Origin: an uncultured Acidimicrobiia bacterium
Lineage (GTDB): Bacteria; Actinomycetota; Acidimicrobiia; Spongiisociales; Spongiisociaceae
Assembly (NCBI GenBank): GCA_958295745.1
Contig: OY282370.1
Coordinates: 1,483,724-1,547,723 of the forward strand
Length of the DNA: 64,000 bases
Direction of reading: 5' to 3'
Position numbers and translations under genes: made by a program. Each line of letters starts with the position of its first letter. Position 1 is the first letter of the stretch. Shown one piece after another: positions 41,365-50,126 of the stretch. The notes beneath the pieces are model-generated. The model did no database searches. It was not told the DNA's origin and worked only from the letters and a program-made list of their open reading frames with translations.

Positions 41365-42600
41365 ATGAATACCGTGGATATAGCCGTCATCGGCGCCGGT
41401 CCGTCAGGCGCCGCAGCCGCTATACGGGCAGCCCGCCAGGGGGTCGATACTGTGGTGTTCGAGCGGGCGGCCTACGGGCGGGACAAGGCATGCGGCGACG
41501 GCCTCACCCCTAGGGCGGTGGGCGCCCTCGCCGAGCTGGGGATCGGCCTCGACGGCGCCCACCTGATCGAGGGGCTGCGGATGATCGCCGGGCGCACCGA
41601 GCGGGTGCTTCCGTGGCCGGCCACCGGCCGGTTCCCGGCTCACGGAGCGGTCTGGCCCCGCCGCCGCCTGGACGCCGCCCTGATCGATGCCGCCGCCGAG
41701 GCGGGGGCGGAGATCGTCTGGGGCGCCGAAGCCCTTCCGGTATTCGAGGGCGGAGAGGACGGGGAGAACGGGCGGGTGGTGGGCGTGGAGGCCGGCGGCC
41801 GGAGATGGAGAGCCGGGCTGGTGGTGGCGGCCTGCGGAGCGCCGGGAAAGGCGGCCCGGATGCTGGGCGCCACCCGGGTGCGGCAGGAGCCGTACGGGGT
41901 GGCCATCCGCAGCTACGCCGCCTCTCCCCGCCACGCCGAGCGGTATCTGGAGGCCTGTCTCACCATGCGGGATGCAGACGGCCATTCGGTTCCTGGCTAC
42001 GGATGGATATTCCCCGCCGGGGACGGCGCCGTCAACATCGGGGTGGGCGCCCTGTCCACCATGAAGCGCTTCAAGCGGCTCAACCTCAACACCCTGCTCG
42101 ACCTCTATCACGACCAGGTGAGGGAGTCGTGGGAGACGGGCCCCTACCTGGAACGGCCCAGGGCCTGGCGGCTTCCCATGAGCTCGGTCCGGCGCCACGG
42201 CCCGGGATGGGTGGCCGTGGGGGACGCGGCCGGGCTGATCAACCCGATGAACGGCGAGGGCATCGACTACGGACTCGAGTCGGGGATGATCGCCGCCGAC
42301 CTGTTCGTCCGGGACCCCGCCTCGGCCCCCGAGCTCTACGACCGGACTGTCGGGGAGCGGTTCGATGCTTTCCTGCGCACCGGCCGGCGCTTCTCGTTCC
42401 TGATCGGCCACCCGGCCATCCTCGGCGCCGGGCTGCGCTTGGCGGTCGGCGCCCAAGCCGTCGCCGATATCACCCTGCGGGTCATGGGCAACCTGGTGGA
42501 TTCGGAGTCTCCGGGCTCGGCGGGCCGGGTGCTGGCCGCCGCCGACCGGATTTTGGCGGCCGCCGATCCTCTCCTGCGGCGAACCCGGGCCCGGGGGTAG
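41365..42600 (+). CDS. Geranylgeranyl reductase family flavoprotein (MenJ-like)
   Basis: 411 residues from the ATG at 41365 (IDIAVIGAGPSGAAAAIRAA gives the FAD-binding motif). Further features are DGLTPRAVGALAELG, PRRRLDAALIDAAAEAG, and WVAVGDAAGLINPMNGEGIDYGLESG near residue 285, the second FAD contact of this family. In actinomycetes such enzymes reduce an isoprene unit of menaquinone or other isoprenoid lipids. The assignment to menaquinone is inference. It is a membrane-associated enzyme without a membrane helix. Confidence 0.87.
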   Translation: MNTVDIAVIGAGPSGAAAAIRAARQGVDTVVFERAAYGRDKACGDGLTPRAVGALAELGIGLDGAHLIEGLRMIAGRTERVLPWPATGRFPAHGAVWPRRRLDAALIDAAAEAGAEIVWGAEALPVFEGGEDGENGRVVGVEAGGRRWRAGLVVAACGAPGKAARMLGATRVRQEPYGVAIRSYAASPRHAERYLEACLTMRDADGHSVPGYGWIFPAGDGAVNIGVGALSTMKRFKRLNLNTLLDLYHDQVRESWETGPYLERPRAWRLPMSSVRRHGPGWVAVGDAAGLINPMNGEGIDYGLESGMIAADLFVRDPASAPELYDRTVGERFDAFLRTGRRFSFLIGHPAILGAGLRLAVGAQAVADITLRVMGNLVDSESPGSAGRVLAAADRILAAADPLLRRTRARG

Positions 42601-42763
42601 GTCCTGCCCTATGTACTTCCCATGCAACTCATTTCCCACGAAACCCGGGCAGCAGGCCGCTGCAGAGGTTAGAATCGACCTTCGGGCGGGGCGGGAATGA
42701 CGGACGCCCACCCCGGATAGATTCCAATTCCGGCAATCCGATGAGCGACGAGAGGGGCGGCAG

Positions 42764-43954
42764 GTGGCGGGGATCGCTTTTGACGCAGTAGGCAAGGTGT
42801 ACGGCGGCGAGACGCGGGCCATCGCCGACGTTTCCCTCGACATAGGGGACGGCGAGTTCGTGGTGCTGGTCGGTCCGTCCGGGTGCGGCAAGTCCACCCT
42901 CCTGCGAATGGTGGCGGGGCTGGAGGAGATAACCGAGGGGGACATCATGATCGGCGACCGGGTGGTGAACGACGTAGCCCCTAAGGACCGCGACATCGCC
43001 ATGGTCTTCCAGAACTACGCCCTCTACCCCCATATGACGGTGCGCGACAACATGGCCTTCGGCCTCAAGCTGCGGAGGACCCCCAAGAAGGAGATCGCCG
43101 CCCGGGTGGAGGAGGCGGCCCGCATCCTCGAGATCACCGATTTCCTGAACCGCAAGCCCAAGGCGCTGTCCGGCGGTCAGCGGCAGCGGGTCGCCATGGG
43201 CAGGGCCATCGTGCGGGAGCCGGCCGCCTTCCTGATGGACGAGCCTCTCTCCAACCTCGACGCCAAGCTGCGGGTGCAGATGCGCTCCGAGCTGGGCCTG
43301 CTCCACACCCGGCTCGGCACCACCACCCTCTACGTGACCCACGACCAGGTGGAGGCGATGACGATGGGGGACCGGGTGGCGGTGCTCAAGGCGGTCGCCG
43401 ACGCTTCGGAATCCAACCTCCAACAGATAGCCGCCCCCCGTGAGCTGTACGACCGCCCGGTGAACCTGTTCGTGGCCGGGTTCATAGGGTCGCCGGCCAT
43501 GAACTTCGTGTACGCCTCGGTGGACGCCGCCGGTGATCCTGCCTCGGTGCGCTTCGGGCCCCACTCTTTGGCGGCGGCGCCGGACTCCCTTCCGGAAGGG
43601 GTGGCCGACCGTTCCGGGCAGGAGATCGTCCTCGGAGTGCGGCCGGAAGCTTTCGAGATACGGTCGGCCGCCGGGGCGGGCGGGAGCTCGATGAACGTGG
43701 ACATAGACCTGGTAGAGCAGCTCGGCTCGGAGGCCTACGTCCACTTCAAGGTGCCGGTGCCCCCGGTCGTCACCGCCGACATCGAGGCGTTGCTGGCCGA
43801 CGAGGGCTCCGATACCAAATCGTTGGGCAACGAGACCAGGTTCACCGCCCGGGTCAACCCTGATCATGCTCCGAAGGCCGGACGGCCCGCCGAGCTGGTG
43901 GTGGACACCGCCAAGCTCCACTTCTTCGACAAGGAAACGGGCGACGCCATCTGA
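42764..43954 (+). CDS. UgpC/MalK-type sugar ABC transporter ATPase
   Basis: 396 residues, GTG start. Walker A is GPSGCGKST near residue 39, the signature is [15 protein letters not shown] near 136, Walker B is [16 protein letters not shown] near 155, and the H-loop is [16 protein letters not shown] near 190. The C-terminal third is the OB-fold regulatory domain ([22 protein letters not shown]). This is the ATPase of a carbohydrate importer. No binding protein or permease lies beside it, so it probably serves transporters encoded elsewhere, as MsmK does. Confidence 0.92.
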   Translation: MAGIAFDAVGKVYGGETRAIADVSLDIGDGEFVVLVGPSGCGKSTLLRMVAGLEEITEGDIMIGDRVVNDVAPKDRDIAMVFQNYALYPHMTVRDNMAFGLKLRRTPKKEIAARVEEAARILEITDFLNRKPKALSGGQRQRVAMGRAIVREPAAFLMDEPLSNLDAKLRVQMRSELGLLHTRLGTTTLYVTHDQVEAMTMGDRVAVLKAVADASESNLQQIAAPRELYDRPVNLFVAGFIGSPAMNFVYASVDAAGDPASVRFGPHSLAAAPDSLPEGVADRSGQEIVLGVRPEAFEIRSAAGAGGSSMNVDIDLVEQLGSEAYVHFKVPVPPVVTADIEALLADEGSDTKSLGNETRFTARVNPDHAPKAGRPAELVVDTAKLHFFDKETGDAI

Positions 43955-43960
43955 AAAAAC

Positions 43961-44008
43961 CCCTTTTTGGGAGACACCCCCCCTTTTGGGAGACGCCCTT
44001 TGGGGACG
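43961..44008. repeat. Short tandem CCCTTTTTGGGAGAC repeats
   Basis: Two and a half copies of a 19-base unit (CCCTTTTTGGGAGACACC, CCCCTTTTGGGAGACGCC, then CCCTTTGGGGACG), each able to form a small CCC-GGG hairpin. They begin seven bases after the ABC ATPase stop and could terminate it. Confidence 0.6.
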
Positions 44009-44203
44009 ATTCGAGCGGATCAGCAGGGCACGGGGAGAAGGGGGCGGCCCGGCGGGGCTGTCCGGCTGATTCTGCCGATCCGTCGGGCCTCTCGGTCCGG
44101 ATTACCGACGAAGACCGAGAAAGTCTAGCGCCTCGGCCTTTTCGCGGCTAGTGTTGGCCGCGTCCCCGCCGCCAGAGAAGGGCGGCGATGGAAGGGAGGG
44201 AAA

Positions 44204-45550
44204 ATGGCGCAATCTGGTCTTGCTGGTCTTGACAGCTATTTCAAGATATCGGAGCGTGGATCTTCGGTAGGCACCGAGGTCCGGGCAGGCATCACCACAT
44301 TCCTGGTGATGGCCTACATCCTGTTCGTCAACAGCAATATCCTAAGTGATGCTGGGCTTGACAGGTCGGCAGTCGCAGCTGGTACCGCCTTGGTCGCCGG
44401 GGTGCTGACGATCGCCATGGGGGTGTTCTCCAACTACCCGATCGCCATGGCAGCCGGTCTCGGCCTCAACGCCTTGGTTGCTTACGGTCTGGTGTTGACC
44501 CAAGGTCTTACCATCGAGGGTGCCATGGGAGTCATCGTGTGGGAGGGCATCATCGTCACGGTGCTCGTGCTCCTCGGCCTGCGCGAAGCGGTTATGGAGG
44601 CCATCCCGAACAGCCTCAAGTACTCGATCGGGGTCGGCATCGGGCTGTTCATCCTGTTCATTGGGTTTATGAACGGAGGACTAATCGTTAGTACGGGTAA
44701 CAACGCTAAACCCCTTGAGTTCGTGCCTCCCACAATGGAAAGCCACGGGATGGTGCTGATCGGGTTGATAATAGCGGTGGTGCTCTTAGCCAGGAAGATC
44801 AAAGGGGCGATGATCATCACGATCATCCTCACCACCATCGCGGCCTTGATAGCAGGGGTGGCCTCGTGGCCGTCTGACGGCATTGCGGCCACGGTGAGCC
44901 TGTCGACGTTCGGCAGGGTGGACATGGGCAACGCCTTCGTGGAGCTCGGCGCACTGGCGGCGGTCCTGACGATCTTCACCTTCATGTTGACCGACTTCTT
45001 CGACACGATGGGGACGGCCACCGCCATCGTCGAACAGGCCGAACTGACCGATGAGGAGGGCCGCATCCCCCGTCTGAAGAGCCTGTTGCTGGTTGACTCG
45101 ATAGGAGCGGCCGCCGGCGGCCTGTTCGGGGTCAGCTCGAACACCAGCTACATTGAGAGCTCAGCCGGGGTGGCCGAAGGAGGCAAGACCGGGTTCACCT
45201 CGGTGGTGACCGGAATCCTGTTCCTGATCGCCATCGCCCTGTCGCCGCTGGCTGGTATTGTTCCCTCACAGGCGACGGCGCCGGTGCTGATCCTCATCGG
45301 TTTCCTGATGGTCGGTCTGCTCAAGCGCATCGACTTCACGGACTTGGAGGAAGGGTTTCCGGCCCTGCTGGCCATCATCCTCATGCCCCTGACCTACTCC
45401 ATCACGGTCGGTATAGCCTGGGGGTTCGTGGCGCACACCCTGATCAAAGTGGTGAAGGGCAAGTCGGGCCAAGTCCACGTTCTGATGTGGGTGGTCTCGG
45501 CCGCCAGCCTGATCTACTTGGGGCAGGGCTGGTTGGACTACATCTTCTGA
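44204..45550 (+). CDS. NCS2-family purine permease (AzgA/PbuG-like)
   Basis: 448 residues with about 13 membrane helices. The start, LDSYFKISERGSSVGTEVRAGITTFLVMAYILFVN, is typical of the AzgA branch. Further signatures are FFDTMGTATAIVEQAEL near residue 268 and SSNTSYIESSAGVAEGGKTG near 308, which hold the purine-contacting residues. It takes up adenine, guanine or hypoxanthine with protons. AAGGGAGGG before the ATG is a strong ribosome site. An adenine deaminase follows after a terminator, so the two together form a purine salvage pair. Confidence 0.92.
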   Translation: MAQSGLAGLDSYFKISERGSSVGTEVRAGITTFLVMAYILFVNSNILSDAGLDRSAVAAGTALVAGVLTIAMGVFSNYPIAMAAGLGLNALVAYGLVLTQGLTIEGAMGVIVWEGIIVTVLVLLGLREAVMEAIPNSLKYSIGVGIGLFILFIGFMNGGLIVSTGNNAKPLEFVPPTMESHGMVLIGLIIAVVLLARKIKGAMIITIILTTIAALIAGVASWPSDGIAATVSLSTFGRVDMGNAFVELGALAAVLTIFTFMLTDFFDTMGTATAIVEQAELTDEEGRIPRLKSLLLVDSIGAAAGGLFGVSSNTSYIESSAGVAEGGKTGFTSVVTGILFLIAIALSPLAGIVPSQATAPVLILIGFLMVGLLKRIDFTDLEEGFPALLAIILMPLTYSITVGIAWGFVAHTLIKVVKGKSGQVHVLMWVVSAASLIYLGQGWLDYIF

Positions 45551-45570
45551 TCCACCATCGACCGACTGTC

Positions 45571-45600
45571 GAGAAGGCGCCCCCTGGCGGGCGCCTTCTC
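45571..45600. terminator. Terminator after the purine permease
   Basis: GAGAAGGCGC (45571-45580) pairs exactly with GCGCCTTCTC (45591-45600) around a ten-base loop. It lies 20 bases after the permease stop. There is no T-run, as usual for this genome. Confidence 0.65.
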
Positions 45601-45686
45601 GCGTATCCTGGGGTTGTGCGCCGGCAGCGGGGGGTTGCACCGGGGCGGGTGGGGAGGATGGAGACCGTAGAGAGGGGAAAGCAGGC

Positions 45687-46688
45687 ATGGAGCAATTCGT
45701 CCGGGGCCTTCCGAAGACCGAGCTGCATGTCCACATCGAGGGAACCCTCGAACCGGATCTGATGTTCGAGCTGGCGGGGCGCAACTCCATCGCATTGCCC
45801 TACGGTTCGGTCGAGGAGGTCAGGGCGGCCTACGAGTTCGACGACCTCCAATCATTTCTCGACATCTACTACGAAGCCGCCGCGGTGCTGCAGACAGAGG
45901 ACGACTTCGCCGACCTGATGTCCGCCTACCTGGCCCGGGCGGCGGCCGACGGGGTGCGCCACGCCGAGATCTTCTTCGACCCCCAGACCCATACCGAGCG
46001 GGGGATCGACGCCGGAACGGTCATCCGCGGGTTCGTGCGCGCCCGGCAACAGGCCGCCCCCGAGATCACCTCGTCCCTGATCCTGTGCTTCCTCCGCCAC
46101 CTCCCGCCCGAGTCGGCCCTCGAGGCGCTCGAGCAGGCCCGGCCCTATCTCGAACACATCCAGGGAGTTGGACTCGATTCGGGCGAGAAGGGCAACCCTC
46201 CGCAGCCCTTCGCCGAGCCCTACCGCCGGGCGGTCGAGGCGGGTCTGCGGCCGGTGGCCCACGCCGGCGAGGAAGGCCCGGCCGGGTACGTCTGGGCGGC
46301 CCTCGACGTCCTGGGGGCGGAGCGCATAGACCACGGGGTGCGGGCCTGGGACGACCCGGCGCTGGTGGAGCGTCTGGCCGGGGAGCGTATCCCCCTGACC
46401 ATGTGCCCGCTGTCGAACCAGGAGCTCCAGGTGTTCCCCGACCTGCGGGACCACAACCTGAAGAAGTTCATGGACGCCGGGGTGCTGGTCACCGTCAACT
46501 CTGACGACCCCGCCTACTTCGGCGGCTACGTGGGGGACAACTACCTGGCCATAGCGGAGGCGCTCGACCTCTCCCGGGACGACCTGGTGCAGCTGGCCCG
46601 CAACTCCGTCGAGGCTTCCTTCCTGTCCGATGACCGGAAGGAGGCGCTCCAAGAGGAGATCACCGCCTACGCCGCATCTGCCTCCTGA
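45687..46688 (+). CDS. Adenine deaminase, adenosine-deaminase family
   Basis: 333 residues. The metal motif H-x-H is ELHVHIEGTLEPDLMFELA near residue 14, and further metal and catalytic residues are in VAHAGEEG near 191, ERIDHGVRAW near 212 and VNSDDPAYFGG near 271. The pattern LEPDLMFELAGRN plus FDDLQSFLDIYYEAA is of the adenine deaminase (Aah1/bacterial ADE) branch more than adenosine deaminase. It would convert adenine to hypoxanthine. It follows a purine permease gene and an intervening terminator. Confidence 0.87.
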   Translation: MEQFVRGLPKTELHVHIEGTLEPDLMFELAGRNSIALPYGSVEEVRAAYEFDDLQSFLDIYYEAAAVLQTEDDFADLMSAYLARAAADGVRHAEIFFDPQTHTERGIDAGTVIRGFVRARQQAAPEITSSLILCFLRHLPPESALEALEQARPYLEHIQGVGLDSGEKGNPPQPFAEPYRRAVEAGLRPVAHAGEEGPAGYVWAALDVLGAERIDHGVRAWDDPALVERLAGERIPLTMCPLSNQELQVFPDLRDHNLKKFMDAGVLVTVNSDDPAYFGGYVGDNYLAIAEALDLSRDDLVQLARNSVEASFLSDDRKEALQEEITAYAASAS

Positions 46689-46714
46689 GCAACCGCCCGC
46701 TGGTCTTTGTTGCC

Positions 46715-46976
46715 GCGTGAGAGCGGGAAAAGTCCCCGCGTGAAAACAGGAATAAAAGCCGCGTGAAATCGGTAATTACAGGTGGGGCGTGAGATTCGTG
46801 CGGTACAGTTGGCCGCGTGAGATCGGGAATGATTCTCGCGTGAAAACAGGAATAAAAGCCGCGTGAGATCGGTAATTACAGGTGGGGCGTGAGATTCATG
46901 CGGTACAGTTGGCCGCGTGAGATCGGCAATGAATCCCGCGTGAAAGCGGGAATGATAGCCGCGTGAGACCGGGAGT
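46715..46976 (+). repeat. Array of eleven GCGTGA motifs with 100-bp super-period
   Basis: GCGTGA starts at 46715, 46738, 46761, 46787, 46815, 46838, 46861, 46887, 46915, 46938 and 46961. Spacings run 23, 23, 26, 28 and repeat, so the whole unit is 100 bases and occurs two and a half times. The blocks 46738-46814 and 46838-46914 are nearly identical. Each motif is followed by a variant of GANCGGGAAT. All sit between the deaminase stop and the ATPase start, the last one 23 bases before it. An operator or iteron-like binding array is the simplest idea. Confidence 0.9.
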
Positions 46977-46988
46977 CTAATCAGAAAC

Positions 46989-48221
46989 ATGGAAAAATAC
47001 CTGCCCAGATCCGTGGATTCCAAGCTGGCGAGGATGCTGGCCGGGTTGCCGGCCCTGATGATCCTCGGCCCCAGGGCCGTGGGCAAGACGACGACCGCTG
47101 TTCGGCATGCCTCCCATGTCATGTATTTGAACCGTCCGCGCCTGGCCGATGCGGTGCGCGCCGATGTCGACACCGCCCTCGAGGGTTTACCCGAACCCGT
47201 GCTGCTCGACGAGTGGCAGGAAGTGCCGGATTTGCTGGGCGCGGTGAAGCGGTCGGTCGACGCAGACCTCCGCCCGGGGCGGTATCTGCTCACCGGCTCG
47301 GTGCACGCCCATCTCAAAACCAAGGTGTGGCCCGGCACCGGCCGGGTCGTCCCGGTGGCCATGTACCCCATGACCGTCGCCGAGATGATGGGCAGGACCA
47401 CCCGGCCTCTGCTGGACCGGCTCTTGGCCGGGGAGCGCCCTGCGCCTTCTCCGGACTCCCCCGACCTGCGCGGCTATGTCGAATTGGCGTTGCGGGGAGG
47501 CTTCCCGCCCACCCTCGGGATGGACGAGCAGGACAGGCACGAATGGCTGAAAGGCTACCTGGAGATAGTGTTCACCCGCGACTTGGAGGCGATCACCAAC
47601 GGCAGCGGTCGGGACCCGGATCGGTTCGGACGCTACTTCGAGGCCTACGCCCTCAACTCCGCCGGCCTCGCCGATCACAAGACCATCTACGACGCGGCGC
47701 GCATCAACCGCAAGACGGCCCTGGCCTACGACCGGCTCCTGCGGGACCTGATGATGATCGAGGAGATGCCGGCCTGGCTGCCCAACCGACTCAAACGGCT
47801 GGTGCTGTCGCGGAAGCGTTATCTGGTCGACCCGGCGTTGCTGGCCGGTGTGCTCGGGATCGACGCCGCGGCGGTGCTCCGGGACAGCGGCCTGCTGGGC
47901 CGGCTCCTCGACACCTTCGTAGCCGCCCAGCTTCGATCCGAGTCGGTCGTGGCCGAGAGTCGGCCCCGGCTCTATCACCTCCGCACCCACCAGGGCCGTC
48001 ACGAGGTGGATATCGTGGCCGAGCTGCGGGGGCGGCGGATCGTCGGAATAGAGATCACGGCCAACAGCTCCCACTTGAAGGAGGCCGCCCGTTCCCTGGC
48101 CTGGCTGCGGGACCACTTCGAGGACCGGTTCGAGGCCGGAGTAGTGCTCCACACCGGCCCCGCCTCCTACCCTCTCGGAGACCGGATATCGGCGGCGCCC
48201 ATTTCCACCCTATGGTCATGA
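46989..48221 (+). CDS. AAA_14/DUF4143 ATPase
   Basis: 410 residues. Walker A is GPRAVGKTT at 27-35, Walker B VLLDEWQ at 71-77, and a sensor TGS follows in YLLTGSVHAHL near 100. The C-terminal half is DUF4143, starting around TRDLEAITNGSG and ending in a nuclease-like fold with VDIVAELRGRRIVGIEI near 340, which has the order of acidic residues and Lys-like contacts seen in PD-(D/E)XK-related domains. Such proteins are widespread and of unknown role. An array of eleven repeats precedes it directly, so it may regulate itself or act on those repeats. Confidence 0.85.
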   Translation: MEKYLPRSVDSKLARMLAGLPALMILGPRAVGKTTTAVRHASHVMYLNRPRLADAVRADVDTALEGLPEPVLLDEWQEVPDLLGAVKRSVDADLRPGRYLLTGSVHAHLKTKVWPGTGRVVPVAMYPMTVAEMMGRTTRPLLDRLLAGERPAPSPDSPDLRGYVELALRGGFPPTLGMDEQDRHEWLKGYLEIVFTRDLEAITNGSGRDPDRFGRYFEAYALNSAGLADHKTIYDAARINRKTALAYDRLLRDLMMIEEMPAWLPNRLKRLVLSRKRYLVDPALLAGVLGIDAAAVLRDSGLLGRLLDTFVAAQLRSESVVAESRPRLYHLRTHQGRHEVDIVAELRGRRIVGIEITANSSHLKEAARSLAWLRDHFEDRFEAGVVLHTGPASYPLGDRISAAPISTLWS

Positions 48222-48302
48222 CCAGATACGGACTGCACGATATATGGCAAAGGACATCAATCTAGCTATCAGGCTCAAGAGGCAAATGGAAGGACTTCTG
48301 GG

Positions 48303-48827
48303 ATGAGTGATTTTGAGAAGACGAGGCATTGGCTGAATGAGCCATCTGGGGAGGTGGAGGCAGAGAGGTTGATTCTAGAAGCCGCTGAGTTGGTACTAGA
48401 ACAGATGGAGCGAGCGAACGTTTCACGCACCGAACTAGCCAAGTTGCTCGGCAAAAGCAAGAGCCATGTGTCTCGGCTGCTGAGCGGTGACCGGAACATG
48501 ACTTTGCGAACCCTGGCAAATAAGCTTTGCTCTGTCATGTCGGGTGAGGTTGAACCTTCAACCGTTGGAATCGGTCGAGGATGTCAAACAGCCGGTCGTT
48601 CGTTAACGGGTCTACGACAATCTGTTCTCTTACAAGATCACGGCCTACGGGGATTCCGCCTTCTGGGCGCCGCCCTCCCGCCGCCGGCCGCGGGGAGGCG
48701 GGGAGAACAGGTCCGGGAACTCCCGGACCAACCCCTGTCTTGGCATTTTGGCGGCGGACGGGGCATAATCCGGCAGTCTCGTCCGTCCTTGCCGTTCGTA
48801 CCTGAGGAGTCACCATGTCGGAAGTAA
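48303..48827 (+). CDS. XRE-type HTH protein, C-terminus doubtful
   Basis: Open for 174 codons, but only about the first 85 look natural. Residues 40-75 form the helix-turn-helix (VSRTELAKLLGKSKSHVSRLLSGDRNMTLRTLA). It resembles antitoxins or regulators of about 90 residues. From residue 86 the sequence becomes Gly/Arg-rich and unlike a folded domain, and it ends 13 bases into the L25 gene. A frameshift near 48560 that removed a proper stop is possible. A strong AAGGACTT-like site precedes the ATG. No toxin gene is found beside it. Confidence 0.55.
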   Translation: MSDFEKTRHWLNEPSGEVEAERLILEAAELVLEQMERANVSRTELAKLLGKSKSHVSRLLSGDRNMTLRTLANKLCSVMSGEVEPSTVGIGRGCQTAGRSLTGLRQSVLLQDHGLRGFRLLGAALPPPAAGRRGEQVRELPDQPLSWHFGGGRGIIRQSRPSLPFVPEESPCRK

Positions 48828-49465
48828 CCCTGCAAGCCGAGACCGGTCGGGTCACCGGCACTAGGCCGTCGCGCCGGCTGAGGCGCCGCGGCAAGGTGCC
48901 CGCCATCCTGTACGGGCAGGGCGCCGAGGCGGTCTCGATAGCGGTGAGCGCCCGCGACCTGCGCAACGCTCTGACCACCGACGCCGGGATCAACGTCCTG
49001 ATCAACCTGGTGGTGGAGGAGGAAACCCACACCTCCCTGGCGCGCCAGCTCCAGCGCCACCCGACCCGAGGGGACATAATCCACCTCGACTTCGTGAAGA
49101 TATCGCTGACCGACCAGGTCGATTCCGTGGTTTCTGTCGATCTGATCGGGGATCCGGCGGCGATCCGGGAAATGGGCGGCATCATCGAGACCGTCACCAA
49201 CATGGTGAACGTACGCACGCTGGTGACTTCCATCCCCGAGTCGATCCCGGTCGATATCTCGGGCCTGGGGGTGGGCGATTCGTCGAGGGTGTCGGACCTG
49301 CCGTTGCTCGAGGGAGTCGAATACCTGGACGACCCCGACCTGCCTATCGTCGTAGTGCATCTGCCGGCGGCGGTTCTGGCCGAGGAGGAAGAGGCGCTCG
49401 AGGGAGAGGCCGCAGAGGGAGAGGCGCCGGCCGATGCCGAAGGAGCAGACGGGGCGGAGGCGTAG
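48815..49465 (+). CDS. rplY: 50S ribosomal protein L25/general stress protein Ctc
   Basis: 216 residues, the long two-domain TL5/Ctc form. The N-terminal 5S rRNA-binding domain has RRLRRRGKVPAILYGQG and HLDFVKI. The C-terminal beta domain runs to about residue 190, followed by an acidic Ala/Glu tail. TGAGGAG precedes the ATG at 48815. Pth follows 76 bases after it, an order widely found in bacteria. Confidence 0.95.
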   Translation: MSEVTLQAETGRVTGTRPSRRLRRRGKVPAILYGQGAEAVSIAVSARDLRNALTTDAGINVLINLVVEEETHTSLARQLQRHPTRGDIIHLDFVKISLTDQVDSVVSVDLIGDPAAIREMGGIIETVTNMVNVRTLVTSIPESIPVDISGLGVGDSSRVSDLPLLEGVEYLDDPDLPIVVVHLPAAVLAEEEEALEGEAAEGEAPADAEGADGAEA

Positions 49466-49541
49466 GGGTCTCCCCGCTTACCCTCCGACGAGCGGGCCGC
49501 CGTCCTGGCGGAAGGATCCCGGCAGAGCAGAGGGGAAGGTC

Positions 49542-50114
49542 ATGAAGGTGATCGTGGGTCTTCACAACCCCGAGCCCGCCTACACGGGCACCCGGCACAA
49601 CGCGGGGGCCGAGGTGGTGAACGCCGCCGCCCGTAATCTGGGAGTCCGCCTGAGGCGCGGGCCGCGCCGGGTCCGCTGCCGCTTGGCCAAGGCGGCCGTC
49701 GATGGAGCGCCGGCCGTCCTGGCTCTTCCCGGTGTCTCGATGAACGTCTGCGGGCCGGCGGTGCGGGCGGCGCTGGATTACCACAAGGCCCTTCCCGCCG
49801 ACCTGCTCGCCGTCCATGACGACATCGATCTGCCGTTCGGCAGGTTACGGCTCCACGAAGGCCGAGGCCACGGAGGTCACAACGGGGTGCGGTCGATTAT
49901 CGCCGCCTTGGGCACCCCCGGCTTCTGGCGTCTCAAAGTGGGGGTCGGGCGCCCGCCGGGGAGGATGGATCCGGCCGATTACGTGCTGGGGCGGTTCTCC
50001 AAGGAGGAGCGGGGAGAGATCGACCTCCTGGTGAACGATGCGGCCGGAGTGGTGGAGGCCTTCATGACCGATCCCGACCGAGCCGTAGCCATGGCGGGCA
50101 GCCGCCGGGCATGA
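49542..50114 (+). CDS. pth: Peptidyl-tRNA hydrolase
   Basis: 190 residues from the ATG at 49542. Family residues: N10 and the TRHNAG motif with the catalytic His (residue 20), GVSMNVCG near 65, DDIDLPFGRLRL with Asp near 91, and GHGGHNGVRSI near 107. It frees tRNA from peptidyl-tRNA that falls off the ribosome. It follows L25 with AGGGGAAGG as ribosome site; the upstream start at 49434 is in the L25 gene and is not needed. Confidence 0.94.
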   Translation: MKVIVGLHNPEPAYTGTRHNAGAEVVNAAARNLGVRLRRGPRRVRCRLAKAAVDGAPAVLALPGVSMNVCGPAVRAALDYHKALPADLLAVHDDIDLPFGRLRLHEGRGHGGHNGVRSIIAALGTPGFWRLKVGVGRPPGRMDPADYVLGRFSKEERGEIDLLVNDAAGVVEAFMTDPDRAVAMAGSRRA

Positions 50115-50126
50115 CGGGATGACGGG

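Noticed and set aside
43955-44203. Purine riboswitch ahead of the purine permease
   Set aside because: The conserved loop sequences of the guanine/adenine aptamer are absent; only short CCC-GGG repeats are seen.
46715-46976. CRISPR array
   Set aside because: The shared unit is only 6-16 bases, the spacings alternate in a fixed order, the spacers themselves repeat, and no cas gene is near.
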